Assembly (NCBI GenBank): GCA_963714065.1 | Contig: OY970226.1 | Coordinates: forward strand, 1-64,000 | Origin: JAZKID01 sp963714065 | Lineage (GTDB): Bacteria; Pseudomonadota; Alphaproteobacteria; Rhizobiales; UBA4765 | DNA: 64,000 nucleotides | Direction: 5' to 3' | Shown here: positions 53,471 through 60,741 of the stretch, in pieces | How positions within the stretch are numbered: position 1 is the first letter of the stretch | How the letters are laid out: every line of letters begins with the position of its first letter | Position numbers and translations under genes: made by a program | Notes under the pieces: generated by a model | What the model saw: the letters and a program-made list of their open reading frames with translations, nothing else | Database searches by the model: none | What the model was told of the DNA's origin: nothing

Positions 53471-53517
53471 TTGTTGTTTTGAACGAAACGATAACCGATT
53501 TTATCCACTCATTCCCA

Positions 53518-53652
53518 TTCATATCGGGCTTGCCCGATATGAACATTTCTAATGCACAACCCGGATATATCCGGGTTGTGTAAGCGGGAATCCATCATAA
53601 AGAAACTCACGTTGTAACCTTCATGGACCCCCGCTTTCGCGGGGGTGAGCGG
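53518..53652. repeat. Cluster of intergenic palindromes including a family 2 arm
   Basis: Three hairpins lie between the convergent genes mce and lipB. CATATCGGGC-TTG-CCCGATATG is at about 53520-53542. CACAACCCGG-ATAT-ATCCGGGTTGTG is at about 53556-53581. The arm CCCCCGCTTTCGCGGGGGTG followed by AGCGG is at 53628-53652, and matches the right arm of the element at 5564-5651. The second hairpin resembles the CGGATATATCCG core of family 3. Together they fill most of the 204-bp gap. Confidence 0.75.
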
Positions 53653-53674
53653 AGAAGGAATGGGCTTCTCATTA

Positions 53675-54376
53675 TTAAAATTGTTCGTCGCGTTTAACCG
53701 TCTTCCCGAAAACCTTATCGAAATTCCTGCGAAGTGCGGCGTCGATATCTTCCATGCTTGCATCGACGCCAAGATCCCTGAAACTCGTCACGCCATGCTC
53801 GCGCACGCCGCAGGGAACGATGCCGCCGTAATGCGATAAATCCGGCGATACATTCAGCGAAATGCCGTGATAGCTCACCCATTTGCGCAGGCGAATGCCG
53901 ATGGCCGCGATCTTGTCCTCGCGTCCATTTCCGCGCGGCACCCATATGCCGATGCGGTCGCAACGCTTCTCTCCGTCGATGCCGAATTCGCGCAGGGTGA
54001 GGATCAGCCAGTCCTCGAGTGTCTGCACCAGCGCGCGTACATCCGGTTTTCGTTTTTTGAGATCGAGCATGACATAGGCAATGCGCTGGCCGGGGCCGTG
54101 ATAGGTATATTGCCCGCCGCGCCCGCTCTGGAATACGGGCAGATGACTGGGATTGATCAGGTCGGCTGCCTTGGCAGAGGTGCCCGCCGTATAGAGCGGT
54201 GGGTGTTCCAGCAGCCAGACGGCCTCGGGCGCCTGGCCTGCGATAATGGCCCCCACCCGCTGTTCCATGCGCATCACCGCTTCTTCATAGGGAACGGGGG
54301 CATAAGACATCAGCCATTCCGGCTTCAGGGGGCCGGAAGTGGCGAAATCGGCAGGTTTTTGGCAAATCTCAAGCAT
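53675..54376 (-). CDS. lipB: Octanoyl-[ACP]:protein N-octanoyltransferase
   Basis: LipB moves octanoate from ACP to the lipoyl domains of 2-oxoacid dehydrogenases. The 233-aa protein has the pocket GRGGQYTYHGPGQ, the motif KIAAIGIRLRKWVSYHG and the catalytic Cys in IVPCGVREHGVTS. The ATG at 54376 is used; an ATG 22 codons further in is a possible alternative. It is divergent from fliN. Confidence 0.95.
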   Translation of the reverse strand: MLEICQKPADFATSGPLKPEWLMSYAPVPYEEAVMRMEQRVGAIIAGQAPEAVWLLEHPPLYTAGTSAKAADLINPSHLPVFQSGRGGQYTYHGPGQRIAYVMLDLKKRKPDVRALVQTLEDWLILTLREFGIDGEKRCDRIGIWVPRGNGREDKIAAIGIRLRKWVSYHGISLNVSPDLSHYGGIVPCGVREHGVTSFRDLGVDASMEDIDAALRRNFDKVFGKTVKRDEQF

Positions 54377-54430
54377 TTGTTAACGAAGATAGCCGGAAAG
54401 TAAGTTTTTGGAAGGGCAAAGAGATTCGTT

Positions 54431-54784
54431 ATGTCAGAAATCGAGCAAACCCTTGAGGATGTCGACGTCGAGATCGAGGTGGTGCTGGGGCAGGCCAGCA
54501 TGCCGGTCCACCAGATCCTGCGCATGGGCCGTGGCGCAGTGATCGAGCTGAATACCACCGAGGCCGACGATGTCGAGGTTCTGGCCAATGATGTCGTGGT
54601 CGCCAAGGCCGGTATCGTGGTCAATGACGGGCGCATCGGCGTTTCCATCACCAAGCTTTGCAAACGGCCTTCGGGTGCCGGCGAGACTTTGAGCGTCCAG
54701 GATGTCGCAGAAAAGGCCCTTGAAAATGCCGCCCCGGCCGCCGAACAAGCCCCGGAAAAGCCTGAAGAAAATCCCCCGGCTTAA
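54431..54784 (+). CDS. fliN: Flagellar motor switch protein FliN
   Basis: The 117-aa protein consists of a SpoA domain (about residues 10-80): DVDVEIEVVLGQ, VHQILRMGRGAVIEL, NDVVVAKAGIVVNDGRIGV. A Pro/Glu/Ala tail follows. FliN forms the C-ring of the flagellar motor together with FliM and FliG. No other flagellar gene lies in the window. A type III secretion homologue would have the same domain but usually an adjacent cluster. Confidence 0.88.
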   Translation: MSEIEQTLEDVDVEIEVVLGQASMPVHQILRMGRGAVIELNTTEADDVEVLANDVVVAKAGIVVNDGRIGVSITKLCKRPSGAGETLSVQDVAEKALENAAPAAEQAPEKPEENPPA

Positions 54785-54851
54785 ATTCATTCAACCAACC
54801 TTAATCGTTATTACGTATTTCTTGCTCTTTCGGCGTATTTAGGAGAGTGGC

Positions 54852-55403
54852 ATGGATAATAAGAGTTGGATCGTTACCGCCGCCATCGGTTTCTGCATCA
54901 TTCTTGGTTTCGGCGTTGCGCGACAGATCGTCAATTTCAACAACCAGATGATCTCGCTGCAGGAAATGAAAAAAGCCGAGATCGAAACCACCAAGGTCGA
55001 ATACGGCCAGTGCGTCGTGAAAATTCTCGAAAGCAACAGGATTGCGAAAGCCTATCGCGACGATGTCATGACCCTTGCCGACAAGGCCGGGAGCAGTCTG
55101 GCGGAATTCAACAAACAATTACTGGCGCTGATGGGCACGCAGGTGATCCCCAAACTTTCGCCGACATTGCGTGCCAATGTTCAGCGCGAGATCGTTACCT
55201 GCCGCAATTCCTATACCGGCCGCGTGGATTTCGCGTTGAAGCCCATGTATGTCAACTTCAACCGGCTGCAAAGGCAGTTCCCGAACAATATTTATAACGC
55301 ATTGTTTTTTCACTGGACACCTGAAGAGCTGAACATGCCCAAAAACGAAAGCGGGCAGGATATATTCGACAGCGGCAAGGTGAATAAACTCGATCTCGAC
55401 TAG
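54852..55403 (+). CDS. LemA-like membrane protein, divergent (183 aa)
   Basis: A single N-terminal transmembrane helix (about residues 7-23) is followed by a coiled-coil-type region. The C-terminal FNRLQRQFPNNIYNALFFHW matches the LemA ending (YN..IRRFP.N..AG.FGF.P) in spacing and in the R-x-FP-x-N core, and VNFNNQMISLQEMKK fits the LemA start. Two Cys (YGQCVVK, VTCRNSY) are unusual for the family. AGGAGAG precedes the ATG. Fourteen bases separate it from the next gene, so they form a pair. The assignment is by pattern, not by a search. Confidence 0.6.
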   Translation: MDNKSWIVTAAIGFCIILGFGVARQIVNFNNQMISLQEMKKAEIETTKVEYGQCVVKILESNRIAKAYRDDVMTLADKAGSSLAEFNKQLLALMGTQVIPKLSPTLRANVQREIVTCRNSYTGRVDFALKPMYVNFNRLQRQFPNNIYNALFFHWTPEELNMPKNESGQDIFDSGKVNKLDLD

Positions 55404-55417
55404 ATCGCGCGGAAGCC

Positions 55418-56644
55418 ATGCTGCTTTTTGTCGTCGTCGCATTCGGTTTCGTCGCCGGCATTACCGCCTGGACTTTCTGGCGCGGCATCACGATCGACGA
55501 AGTAGCGATGCTGCTCGCGCTGTCCGTATTTATTTTCCTTATTCATCAAAAACAGATTTTCAAAATGGTGACGACCGACAAATATCTTGTGAGCGGTTAT
55601 GTTACGTCGCTTATTTACCGTCCGCCTTTTTCTTACGATTGCGGCCGTCATAGATGCCACGAGCCGGAACGCTTCATTATCGAACAGAAACCGCAACGCG
55701 GCGATCAATATACTTATGTCAAAGGCCGCTCCATTCATGGCGGAGACGGTATCGAGGCTTGCTGGGGCGAATGCAAGACCTCGATCCCCGCACCCTATAA
55801 AGGCGCCAATATCGTTATAGGTAGCGGAGCTGCCTATTCCATTCTTGTCGACAAGAAGAAATGGGGACGGGCGCAGGTCGACGGCACGAGTGCTTTGTGG
55901 CTGCCTTATTTCAATCCCGTGAAAGCCAGCGACGATATCGTTTACGACAATCAGGGCAAGATACCCTATTTCAAGTTCGGCAATTATAATCACGCGGAAC
56001 GTCTCATCGCGCCGCAAGCCACGGATGCGCAAAAAGAGGAACTTGAAAAGATCAATGCGCGCGCGGCCGCCTACAAGGTTTCGATCGGCCTTATCGTCAC
56101 CGAAGACAATCTCTATTTCGAGAAGCTGAAACATGCCTGGCATCAGGGCAAGGCGAATGATTTTGTGGTTGTCGTCTATACGCCGGACGGAAGCGCGATC
56201 GGCAATGTCAATGTGCTTGCCTGGAATAACGAGGAACTGAAAGCGCTGGTTGCACAGGAAGTCGGCTCGCTCAACTCGGCCGATACAGATCGGATATTGG
56301 CGAAGATCGAGGAAGCTTTTTATAAAGGGCCCAAATTTAAAAAGGCCAGTTTTGCCGCCTATGATTATCTCGATATCAAAATTCCCGAAAAATATTATTG
56401 GCGGGTCATTCTTTTTCAGGCTGTCCTTTATGTTTACATGCTGGTTCTGATGCGCATCAATCCCTATACGAAAGACAACAAGCCGACGCTGGAAACCATG
56501 GGGCGCGTATGGCTATCTTATGCGACAAGAAAAAAGGTCGAGAATTACGACGATGGGTGGGATTTTCACCCCCTGATGCCCTTAGGCCTGCTTGTGCATT
56601 TCGCAATCCCCATTCTTGGCGCCCTTTTGATATGGAAGTTCTAA
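55418..56644 (+). CDS. Membrane protein of unknown function paired with a LemA-like gene (408 aa)
   Basis: Two hydrophobic segments are at the N-terminus (about 1-20 and 28-42) and two near the C-terminus (about 328-345 and 390-407), so the centre forms one large soluble domain. A Cys-rich stretch (YDCGRHRCHE, ACWGECKT) lies at about residues 72-125. Later KANDFVVVVYTPDGSAIG and WNNEELKALVAQEV have the flavour of TPM domains, which commonly accompany LemA, but I cannot confirm this. GGAAGCC precedes the ATG. No clear terminator separates it from tRNA-Leu. Confidence 0.6.
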   Translation: MLLFVVVAFGFVAGITAWTFWRGITIDEVAMLLALSVFIFLIHQKQIFKMVTTDKYLVSGYVTSLIYRPPFSYDCGRHRCHEPERFIIEQKPQRGDQYTYVKGRSIHGGDGIEACWGECKTSIPAPYKGANIVIGSGAAYSILVDKKKWGRAQVDGTSALWLPYFNPVKASDDIVYDNQGKIPYFKFGNYNHAERLIAPQATDAQKEELEKINARAAAYKVSIGLIVTEDNLYFEKLKHAWHQGKANDFVVVVYTPDGSAIGNVNVLAWNNEELKALVAQEVGSLNSADTDRILAKIEEAFYKGPKFKKASFAAYDYLDIKIPEKYYWRVILFQAVLYVYMLVLMRINPYTKDNKPTLETMGRVWLSYATRKKVENYDDGWDFHPLMPLGLLVHFAIPILGALLIWKF

Positions 56645-56690
56645 AGGCTTGTCTGGCCTGCCTAATAATGCTAGGCACGCTCAATTCCAT

Positions 56691-56775
56691 GCGGTCGTGG
56701 CGGAATTGGTAGACGCACTGCCTTGAGGTGGCAGCGGGTAACACCGTGAAGGTTCGAGTCCTTTCGACCGCACCA
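56691..56775 (+). tRNA. tRNA-Leu (GAG)
   Basis: An 85-nt class II cloverleaf with acceptor GCGGTCG/CGACCGC, long variable arm, T-loop GGTTCGAGTCC, encoded CCA, and anticodon stem CTGCC/GGCAG with loop TTGAGGT giving anticodon GAG for Leu (CUC). Confidence 0.95.
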
Positions 56776-56827
56776 GCCTTCGCTCGCTGCGCGAGCTACG
56801 GCTTGGCAAGCCAATTGGGCGAAGGCT
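56775..56827. repeat. Nested palindrome directly after tRNA-Leu
   Basis: Outer arms AGCCTTCGC (56775-56783) and GCGAAGGCT (56819-56827) enclose CTCGC-TGC-GCGAG and GGCTT-GGC-AAGCC. The left arm starts in the last base of the tRNA. The following sequence up to about 56870 also shows partial dyad symmetry. No T-run follows; it looks like another repeat element rather than a terminator. Confidence 0.55.
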
Positions 56828-56909
56828 GTCACGCCGTAGTTCTAAAGGAACGTAGGCGGACTGGTAGGCGTGAAAAATCCCTACTTGCTCGCCTGCTATG
56901 GCTTTGCAG

Positions 56910-56940
56910 AAAATAAAAAACGCGGCGGAAAACCGCCGCG
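56910..56940 (-). terminator. Rho-independent terminator of the PPEK-repeat gene
   Basis: Read on the minus strand, CGCGGCGG-TTTT-CCGCCGCG is followed by TTTTTTATTTT. It lies 22 bp after the stop of the gene ending at 56962. Confidence 0.88.
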
Positions 56941-56961
56941 CTCTTGTTTCGTTATCCGAAC

Positions 56962-58392
56962 CTAGACGCTGTAATGTGTTGCGCCGCTGTTATATCCGTT
57001 CGGGAAGGACGGATATCTATAGTCCGGCTGCAAAAGCGGGCCGACCACGTTTCTCACCGGAGGTCTGCCAGGCTCGCGCTGTACCGCGATATATGTATTT
57101 CCTGTCGAGCTTGGAGGGCTGACACCCACCACCGAACCTGGCTGATACGAGGCAAGGATGTTGCCGAGCGTGATCTGGCCGCCTGGGTTGACGTTGCCGA
57201 AGTTATTCCAACCCGGAACGAAGCAATTGATGCCGTTGTTAGGCAGGCCCAGATTGCCGTTGTTCCAGTAGTTGTAGTTACCGTTCACCGCGCCGTAATT
57301 GCGGTTATCCCACAAACCTACGCTGCGGTCCACGATGCCCTGCCCCTGTCCGAAGAAGGGGAAGTCATTGGCGCCGCCGCTGAACAGCTGCCGGTTGTCG
57401 AAAGTCGGGCTGCTGCCCCAGCAATCCGAAATAACATTGCTGCTGAAGCTGTCGTTAATCGGGAAGCACTGGGTCTGCGTCTGCGGGAAGCAGTTGGTTT
57501 GCTTCGGGAAGCAATCGATCTGCTGCGGCAAGCAATTGTTGTTGTTGGGGAAGAAGCCCTTGTTCTTGTTTTTGTAGTTTTTATTCTTGTCCTTGTCGTC
57601 ATCCAGCCAGTAGCCAACTCCGACGCCGCCAGCGAAAGCGCCGCCTGCGACGAGCAGGGTGGCCCACCATGGCCAGCCACGCTTCTTTTCGACGATCTTC
57701 GTCTCTGCCGGCGGGCAGGGAGGAGGCGGGCACGGCTTTTCCGGTTGCGGGCATTTTTGCTCAGGAGGCTTTTCCGGGGGTTTCTCGGGAGGTTTCTCCG
57801 GCGGCTTCTCCGGCGGTTTCTCAGGAGGTTTTTCCGGGGGCTTCTCAGGAGGTTTCTCAGGAGGTTTCTCCGGCGGCGTTTCGCAAGGAATATCTTTAAA
57901 ATATTTTGCGAATTCCGAATTATACATATTGCGGTCAAAATGAATGACCGGACCTTTGCCTACCTTTCTCCCAGGATACACCGTCTTGGCGCATTCCGCA
58001 CTGTCCTTGCAGACCTCTGTGATTATTTTTGCGGTAGTGGCGCTTTTATCGACATCTTCTATTTTGGTATGGCTGGGCACGCCCATGGCCTTGAAGAGAC
58101 GATTTGCAAGCAATGGAAGGCCGATCGACCCGCCTTCGGCAACTCCTTTGAAGCCTGCATCAAGTATACGCTTTTGCTCGTCTTCAGAAAAAGTATCCGC
58201 GGCGTTTTCCGCGAACTTCTCTTCGGCGACTTCGCGCGTTACCATAATGCCGCCCTGTTTGGCCTTCAACTCGTCGAAGGTCAGGCCAAAAATGCCGCAC
58301 AGATATTTCGGAAATTCTTCCGCTGTAACGTCCTTACCAGCCTTCGAAGTATCCTTCGTGACTTGTCCATATGCAGAAAGATTATCAACCAT
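56962..58392 (-). CDS. Membrane protein with PPEK tandem repeat and Asn/Gly-rich tail (476 aa)
   Basis: No family is recognised. An N-terminal soluble region (about 1-165) contains several Cys. Ten PPE(K/Q) units lie at about residues 173-212, followed by a Cys/Pro cluster, then a transmembrane helix at about 237-262 (WWATLLVAGGAFAGGVGVGYW). The C-terminal 200 residues are rich in Asn, Gly and Pro, with CFP and CLPQQ repeats (IDCFPKQTNCFPQTQTQCFP). No signal peptide is seen. AAGGGAGTAATATT precedes the ATG and a strong terminator follows. It may be a cell-envelope spacer or scaffold protein; that is a guess. Confidence 0.7.
   Translation of the reverse strand: MVDNLSAYGQVTKDTSKAGKDVTAEEFPKYLCGIFGLTFDELKAKQGGIMVTREVAEEKFAENAADTFSEDEQKRILDAGFKGVAEGGSIGLPLLANRLFKAMGVPSHTKIEDVDKSATTAKIITEVCKDSAECAKTVYPGRKVGKGPVIHFDRNMYNSEFAKYFKDIPCETPPEKPPEKPPEKPPEKPPEKPPEKPPEKPPEKPPEKPPEQKCPQPEKPCPPPPCPPAETKIVEKKRGWPWWATLLVAGGAFAGGVGVGYWLDDDKDKNKNYKNKNKGFFPNNNNCLPQQIDCFPKQTNCFPQTQTQCFPINDSFSSNVISDCWGSSPTFDNRQLFSGGANDFPFFGQGQGIVDRSVGLWDNRNYGAVNGNYNYWNNGNLGLPNNGINCFVPGWNNFGNVNPGGQITLGNILASYQPGSVVGVSPPSSTGNTYIAVQREPGRPPVRNVVGPLLQPDYRYPSFPNGYNSGATHYSV
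57757..57876. repeat. Ten 12-bp units encoding PPEK/PPEQ
   Basis: The 120-bp array encodes ten tetrapeptide units. Third bases differ between units (CTC, TTC, CGG, AGG, GGG variants), so the array is not freshly amplified and the protein repeat is under some constraint. Length change by whole units keeps the frame. Confidence 0.85.
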
Positions 58393-58681
58393 AATATTAC
58401 TCCCTTACGCTCCCGCGCAAATTGATTAAGTATTTACCTTTTTATGAACAGATTTTATACTTCCGTTCACTTATCTTTAACCTTAGTACAGTTGGTTATC
58501 AAAGTATAAACAAAAGATAGTTAACAATAAAACTCAAGTATAATTTTACGCACTTTCAGTTGCGAAGGGAATTCAATAAGATACGGAGCGGCGCGTGCAA
58601 TTTGAAACAAAACGCGCGCATAAATTAATACGTATGGTTAACACCGCCGGGCCGTTTTATACTTAACGGCATGAACGCAAT

Positions 58682-59314
58682 ATGGAGAAGAGCTTGAGCA
58701 AATCCATCATGAGCACGGCACGCATGGAAGCGTTTTCGGATGGCGTGATTGCCATCATCATAACAATCATGGTGCTGGAGCTGAAAGTGCCGAAAGGAAG
58801 CACGGCGGCCGACCTGCTGGGCCAGTGGCCGGTTTTTCTAAGTTATGTGCTGAGTTTTCTGACCCTTGCGATCTACTGGGTGAACCACCACAAGATGCTA
58901 CATCAGGCCACGCGTGCCGATAATGCCGTGCTGTGGGCCAACAACCTGCTGCTGTTCTGGATATCGTTGGTGCCTTTCGCAACCGCCTATATGGGCGAGA
59001 ACGATTTTTCTGCTTTTCCGACCGCGCTGTATATTTGCGTACTTTTGTGCAGCTCACTCTCTTATATGGCGTTGAGAATGGCGATCTCAAAGCATCACGG
59101 CCACGAGCCGGAATTCAAGGAGGTCGCGCGCGCTGCCCAGCGCAAGAATTATCTGGCATTTCTCATTTATATCGCCGCTCTCGCACTTGCCTTCTGGCAG
59201 CCGATGGCATCGGTCGTCCTCGCCTATGTCGTTGCCGGCATGTATTTCGTGCCGGAAATGTGGGTGGAGGAAGGGGTGCGGGTGTGCGGGTTAAGCGTCG
59301 GATCTGGAAAATAA
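58682..59314 (+). CDS. TMEM175-family potassium channel-like protein, copy 1
   Basis: The 210-aa protein has the family signature R-x3-FSD (ARMEAFSDGVIAIIIT) at the start of helix 1 and about six hydrophobic helices. The second conserved stretch is YWVNHHKMLHQ. Bacterial members form tetrameric potassium channels. The ATG at 58682 is used, with later ATGs possible. A 288-bp AT-rich gap (58393-58681) upstream separates it from the divergent PPEK gene and probably holds both promoters. A close paralogue starts at 60099. Confidence 0.85.
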   Translation: MEKSLSKSIMSTARMEAFSDGVIAIIITIMVLELKVPKGSTAADLLGQWPVFLSYVLSFLTLAIYWVNHHKMLHQATRADNAVLWANNLLLFWISLVPFATAYMGENDFSAFPTALYICVLLCSSLSYMALRMAISKHHGHEPEFKEVARAAQRKNYLAFLIYIAALALAFWQPMASVVLAYVVAGMYFVPEMWVEEGVRVCGLSVGSGK

Positions 59315-59321
59315 CGGCCGA

Positions 59322-59699
59322 TCATTCCGGCTTGAAAAATGTAGCGAATTTTTCTGCCGATGCGTCTATGTAGCGGGAATATTTCTTATAATTTTCCTTC
59401 AATTCCATCTTTTCCCAAATGTAATATTCGATATCGAAAAGCGGTATCTGTTTTTCGGCATTGATAAAATATGGCGAAAAGGCGCGCGGCTTGAACTTGG
59501 TAAAAAATTGCCCGATTTCGAACTTTTCGGACTGCAGACAGTGTGCGGTGAGGAAAGTTTGCATGCCATCGAGGGTCATGAAGCTTTTGTTGGCAGTTTC
59601 AAGAAGCTCATGAAACTCGCTAAGAGTAACCTCGCCGTCTGCAACGATTTTCGCGTAAATCTCTTTATATGAGCGGGGAGCAACATTGTCCGTTTTCAT
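59322..59699 (-). CDS. Hypothetical protein (125 aa)
   Basis: No family is recognised. The protein is soluble, with a charged helical pattern: SYKEIYAKIVADGEVTLSEF near the start and FDIEYYIWEKMELKENYKKY near the end. AGGAAATCGAAA precedes the ATG at 59699 on the minus strand; the longer frame to 59942 runs through an upstream region and is unlikely. It lies between the two TMEM175 copies on the opposite strand. Confidence 0.65.
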   Translation of the reverse strand: MKTDNVAPRSYKEIYAKIVADGEVTLSEFHELLETANKSFMTLDGMQTFLTAHCLQSEKFEIGQFFTKFKPRAFSPYFINAEKQIPLFDIEYYIWEKMELKENYKKYSRYIDASAEKFATFFKPE

Positions 59700-59859
59700 T
59701 TTCGATTTCCTGAAATAATATTGAGTATATAGTTCATTATATGAAGGTAGGGGCGGGTGCGCAAGCGGGGGTATGGGATCAATATTTACGGAAAATTCGC
59801 TTGCAAGCGCCGGAATTTGGGCGCATCTGCGAAGGCGTTTCAACTTTAAGGAGCATGCC

Positions 59860-60066
59860 ATGACCCTACGCGCCATATTTATCTTCGCCGCTCTTGCCCT
59901 GACGCTTTTCAGCGCCGCCGTGCACGCCGCACCTTCCTGCACCGCTTGGATGTGGCAGCAGGACGGGACCTATTGGCAGCAATGCGTGAACGACGACGGC
60001 TCGCGCCATTGCTACCGCGCTTCAGACGCGAACGGCTCGGGCGCCGTCGAGATTTCCTGCTCATAA
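59860..60066 (+). CDS. Small secreted Cys-containing protein (68 aa)
   Basis: A signal peptide (LRAIFIFAALALTLFSAAVHA, given in parts: AIFIFAALALTLF then AAVHA) precedes a mature part of about 45 residues with four Cys (PSCTAW, QQCVND, RHCYRA, ISCS) that could form two disulfides. AAGGAG seven bases before the ATG fixes the start. No family is recognised. It lies just upstream of the second TMEM175 gene. Confidence 0.7.
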   Translation: MTLRAIFIFAALALTLFSAAVHAAPSCTAWMWQQDGTYWQQCVNDDGSRHCYRASDANGSGAVEISCS

Positions 60067-60098
60067 TCTAGTTTCTATTTCACCGCGAGAAGAAAGCC

Positions 60099-60725
60099 GT
60101 GGCCGGAGAAAAAATCACCAGCACCACGCGGATGGAGGCGTTTTCGGATGCCTTGTTCGCCATCATCATCACCATCATGGTGCTGGAGCTGAAAGCACCG
60201 CACGGCGCGGCGCCTGAAGATCTGCTCGATCTGTGGCCAACCTTCCTGAGTTATGTGCTGAGCTTCCTCACGCTTGCCGTTTACTGGATGAATCACCATA
60301 AATTGTTGCACATGGCAAAGCGCGCCGACAATGCGGTGTTGTGGGCGAACAATCTACTGCTGTTTTGCGTCTCTCTGGTGCCGTTCGCCACCGCCTATAT
60401 GGGTGAGAACGGTTTCGCATCTTTTCCGACAGCGTTTTATATATGCGTGGTGATGTGCGCCTTGCTTTGTTTCAGGGTGCTGCGAACGGCAATCACCGTG
60501 CATCATGGGCATGAGCCGGAGTTTCAGGCAATCGCCCGCGCCGCCGGGCGCAAGAACTCCCTGGCGCTTGTTATTTATGTAGTCGCTATTCCGATCGCCT
60601 TCTGGCAGCCGATGCTGGCGGTAGCGCTCGCTTATGTTGTTGCCGGACTCTACTGCATTCCAGAAATATTGGTGGAGAAGGGAGCGAGGATGTGTGGGTT
60701 AAGCGCCGGTGTCAGCGATAGCTGA
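60099..60725 (+). CDS. TMEM175-family potassium channel-like protein, copy 2
   Basis: The 208-aa paralogue of the gene at 58682 keeps the signature TRMEAFSDALFAIIITIMVLE in parts: RMEAFSD and LFAIIIT, then YWMNHHKLLHM. The two proteins are closely similar along their whole length except at the N-terminus and the last residues, so they arose by duplication. The start is GTG with GAGAAG upstream. It converges with uvrA with a 16-bp gap. Confidence 0.84.
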   Translation: MAGEKITSTTRMEAFSDALFAIIITIMVLELKAPHGAAPEDLLDLWPTFLSYVLSFLTLAVYWMNHHKLLHMAKRADNAVLWANNLLLFCVSLVPFATAYMGENGFASFPTAFYICVVMCALLCFRVLRTAITVHHGHEPEFQAIARAAGRKNSLALVIYVVAIPIAFWQPMLAVALAYVVAGLYCIPEILVEKGARMCGLSAGVSDS

Positions 60726-60741
60726 CACAAAAACGTCCAGT

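Noticed and set aside
57757..57876. CRISPR-like array
   Set aside because: Units are 12 bp without spacers and keep a coding frame; this is a protein tandem repeat.
56944..58425. 493-aa plus-strand frame opposite the PPEK gene
   Set aside because: The minus-strand gene has a strong ribosome site and its own terminator; the plus frame's FLRRFLRR runs are the antisense image of the PPEK repeat.
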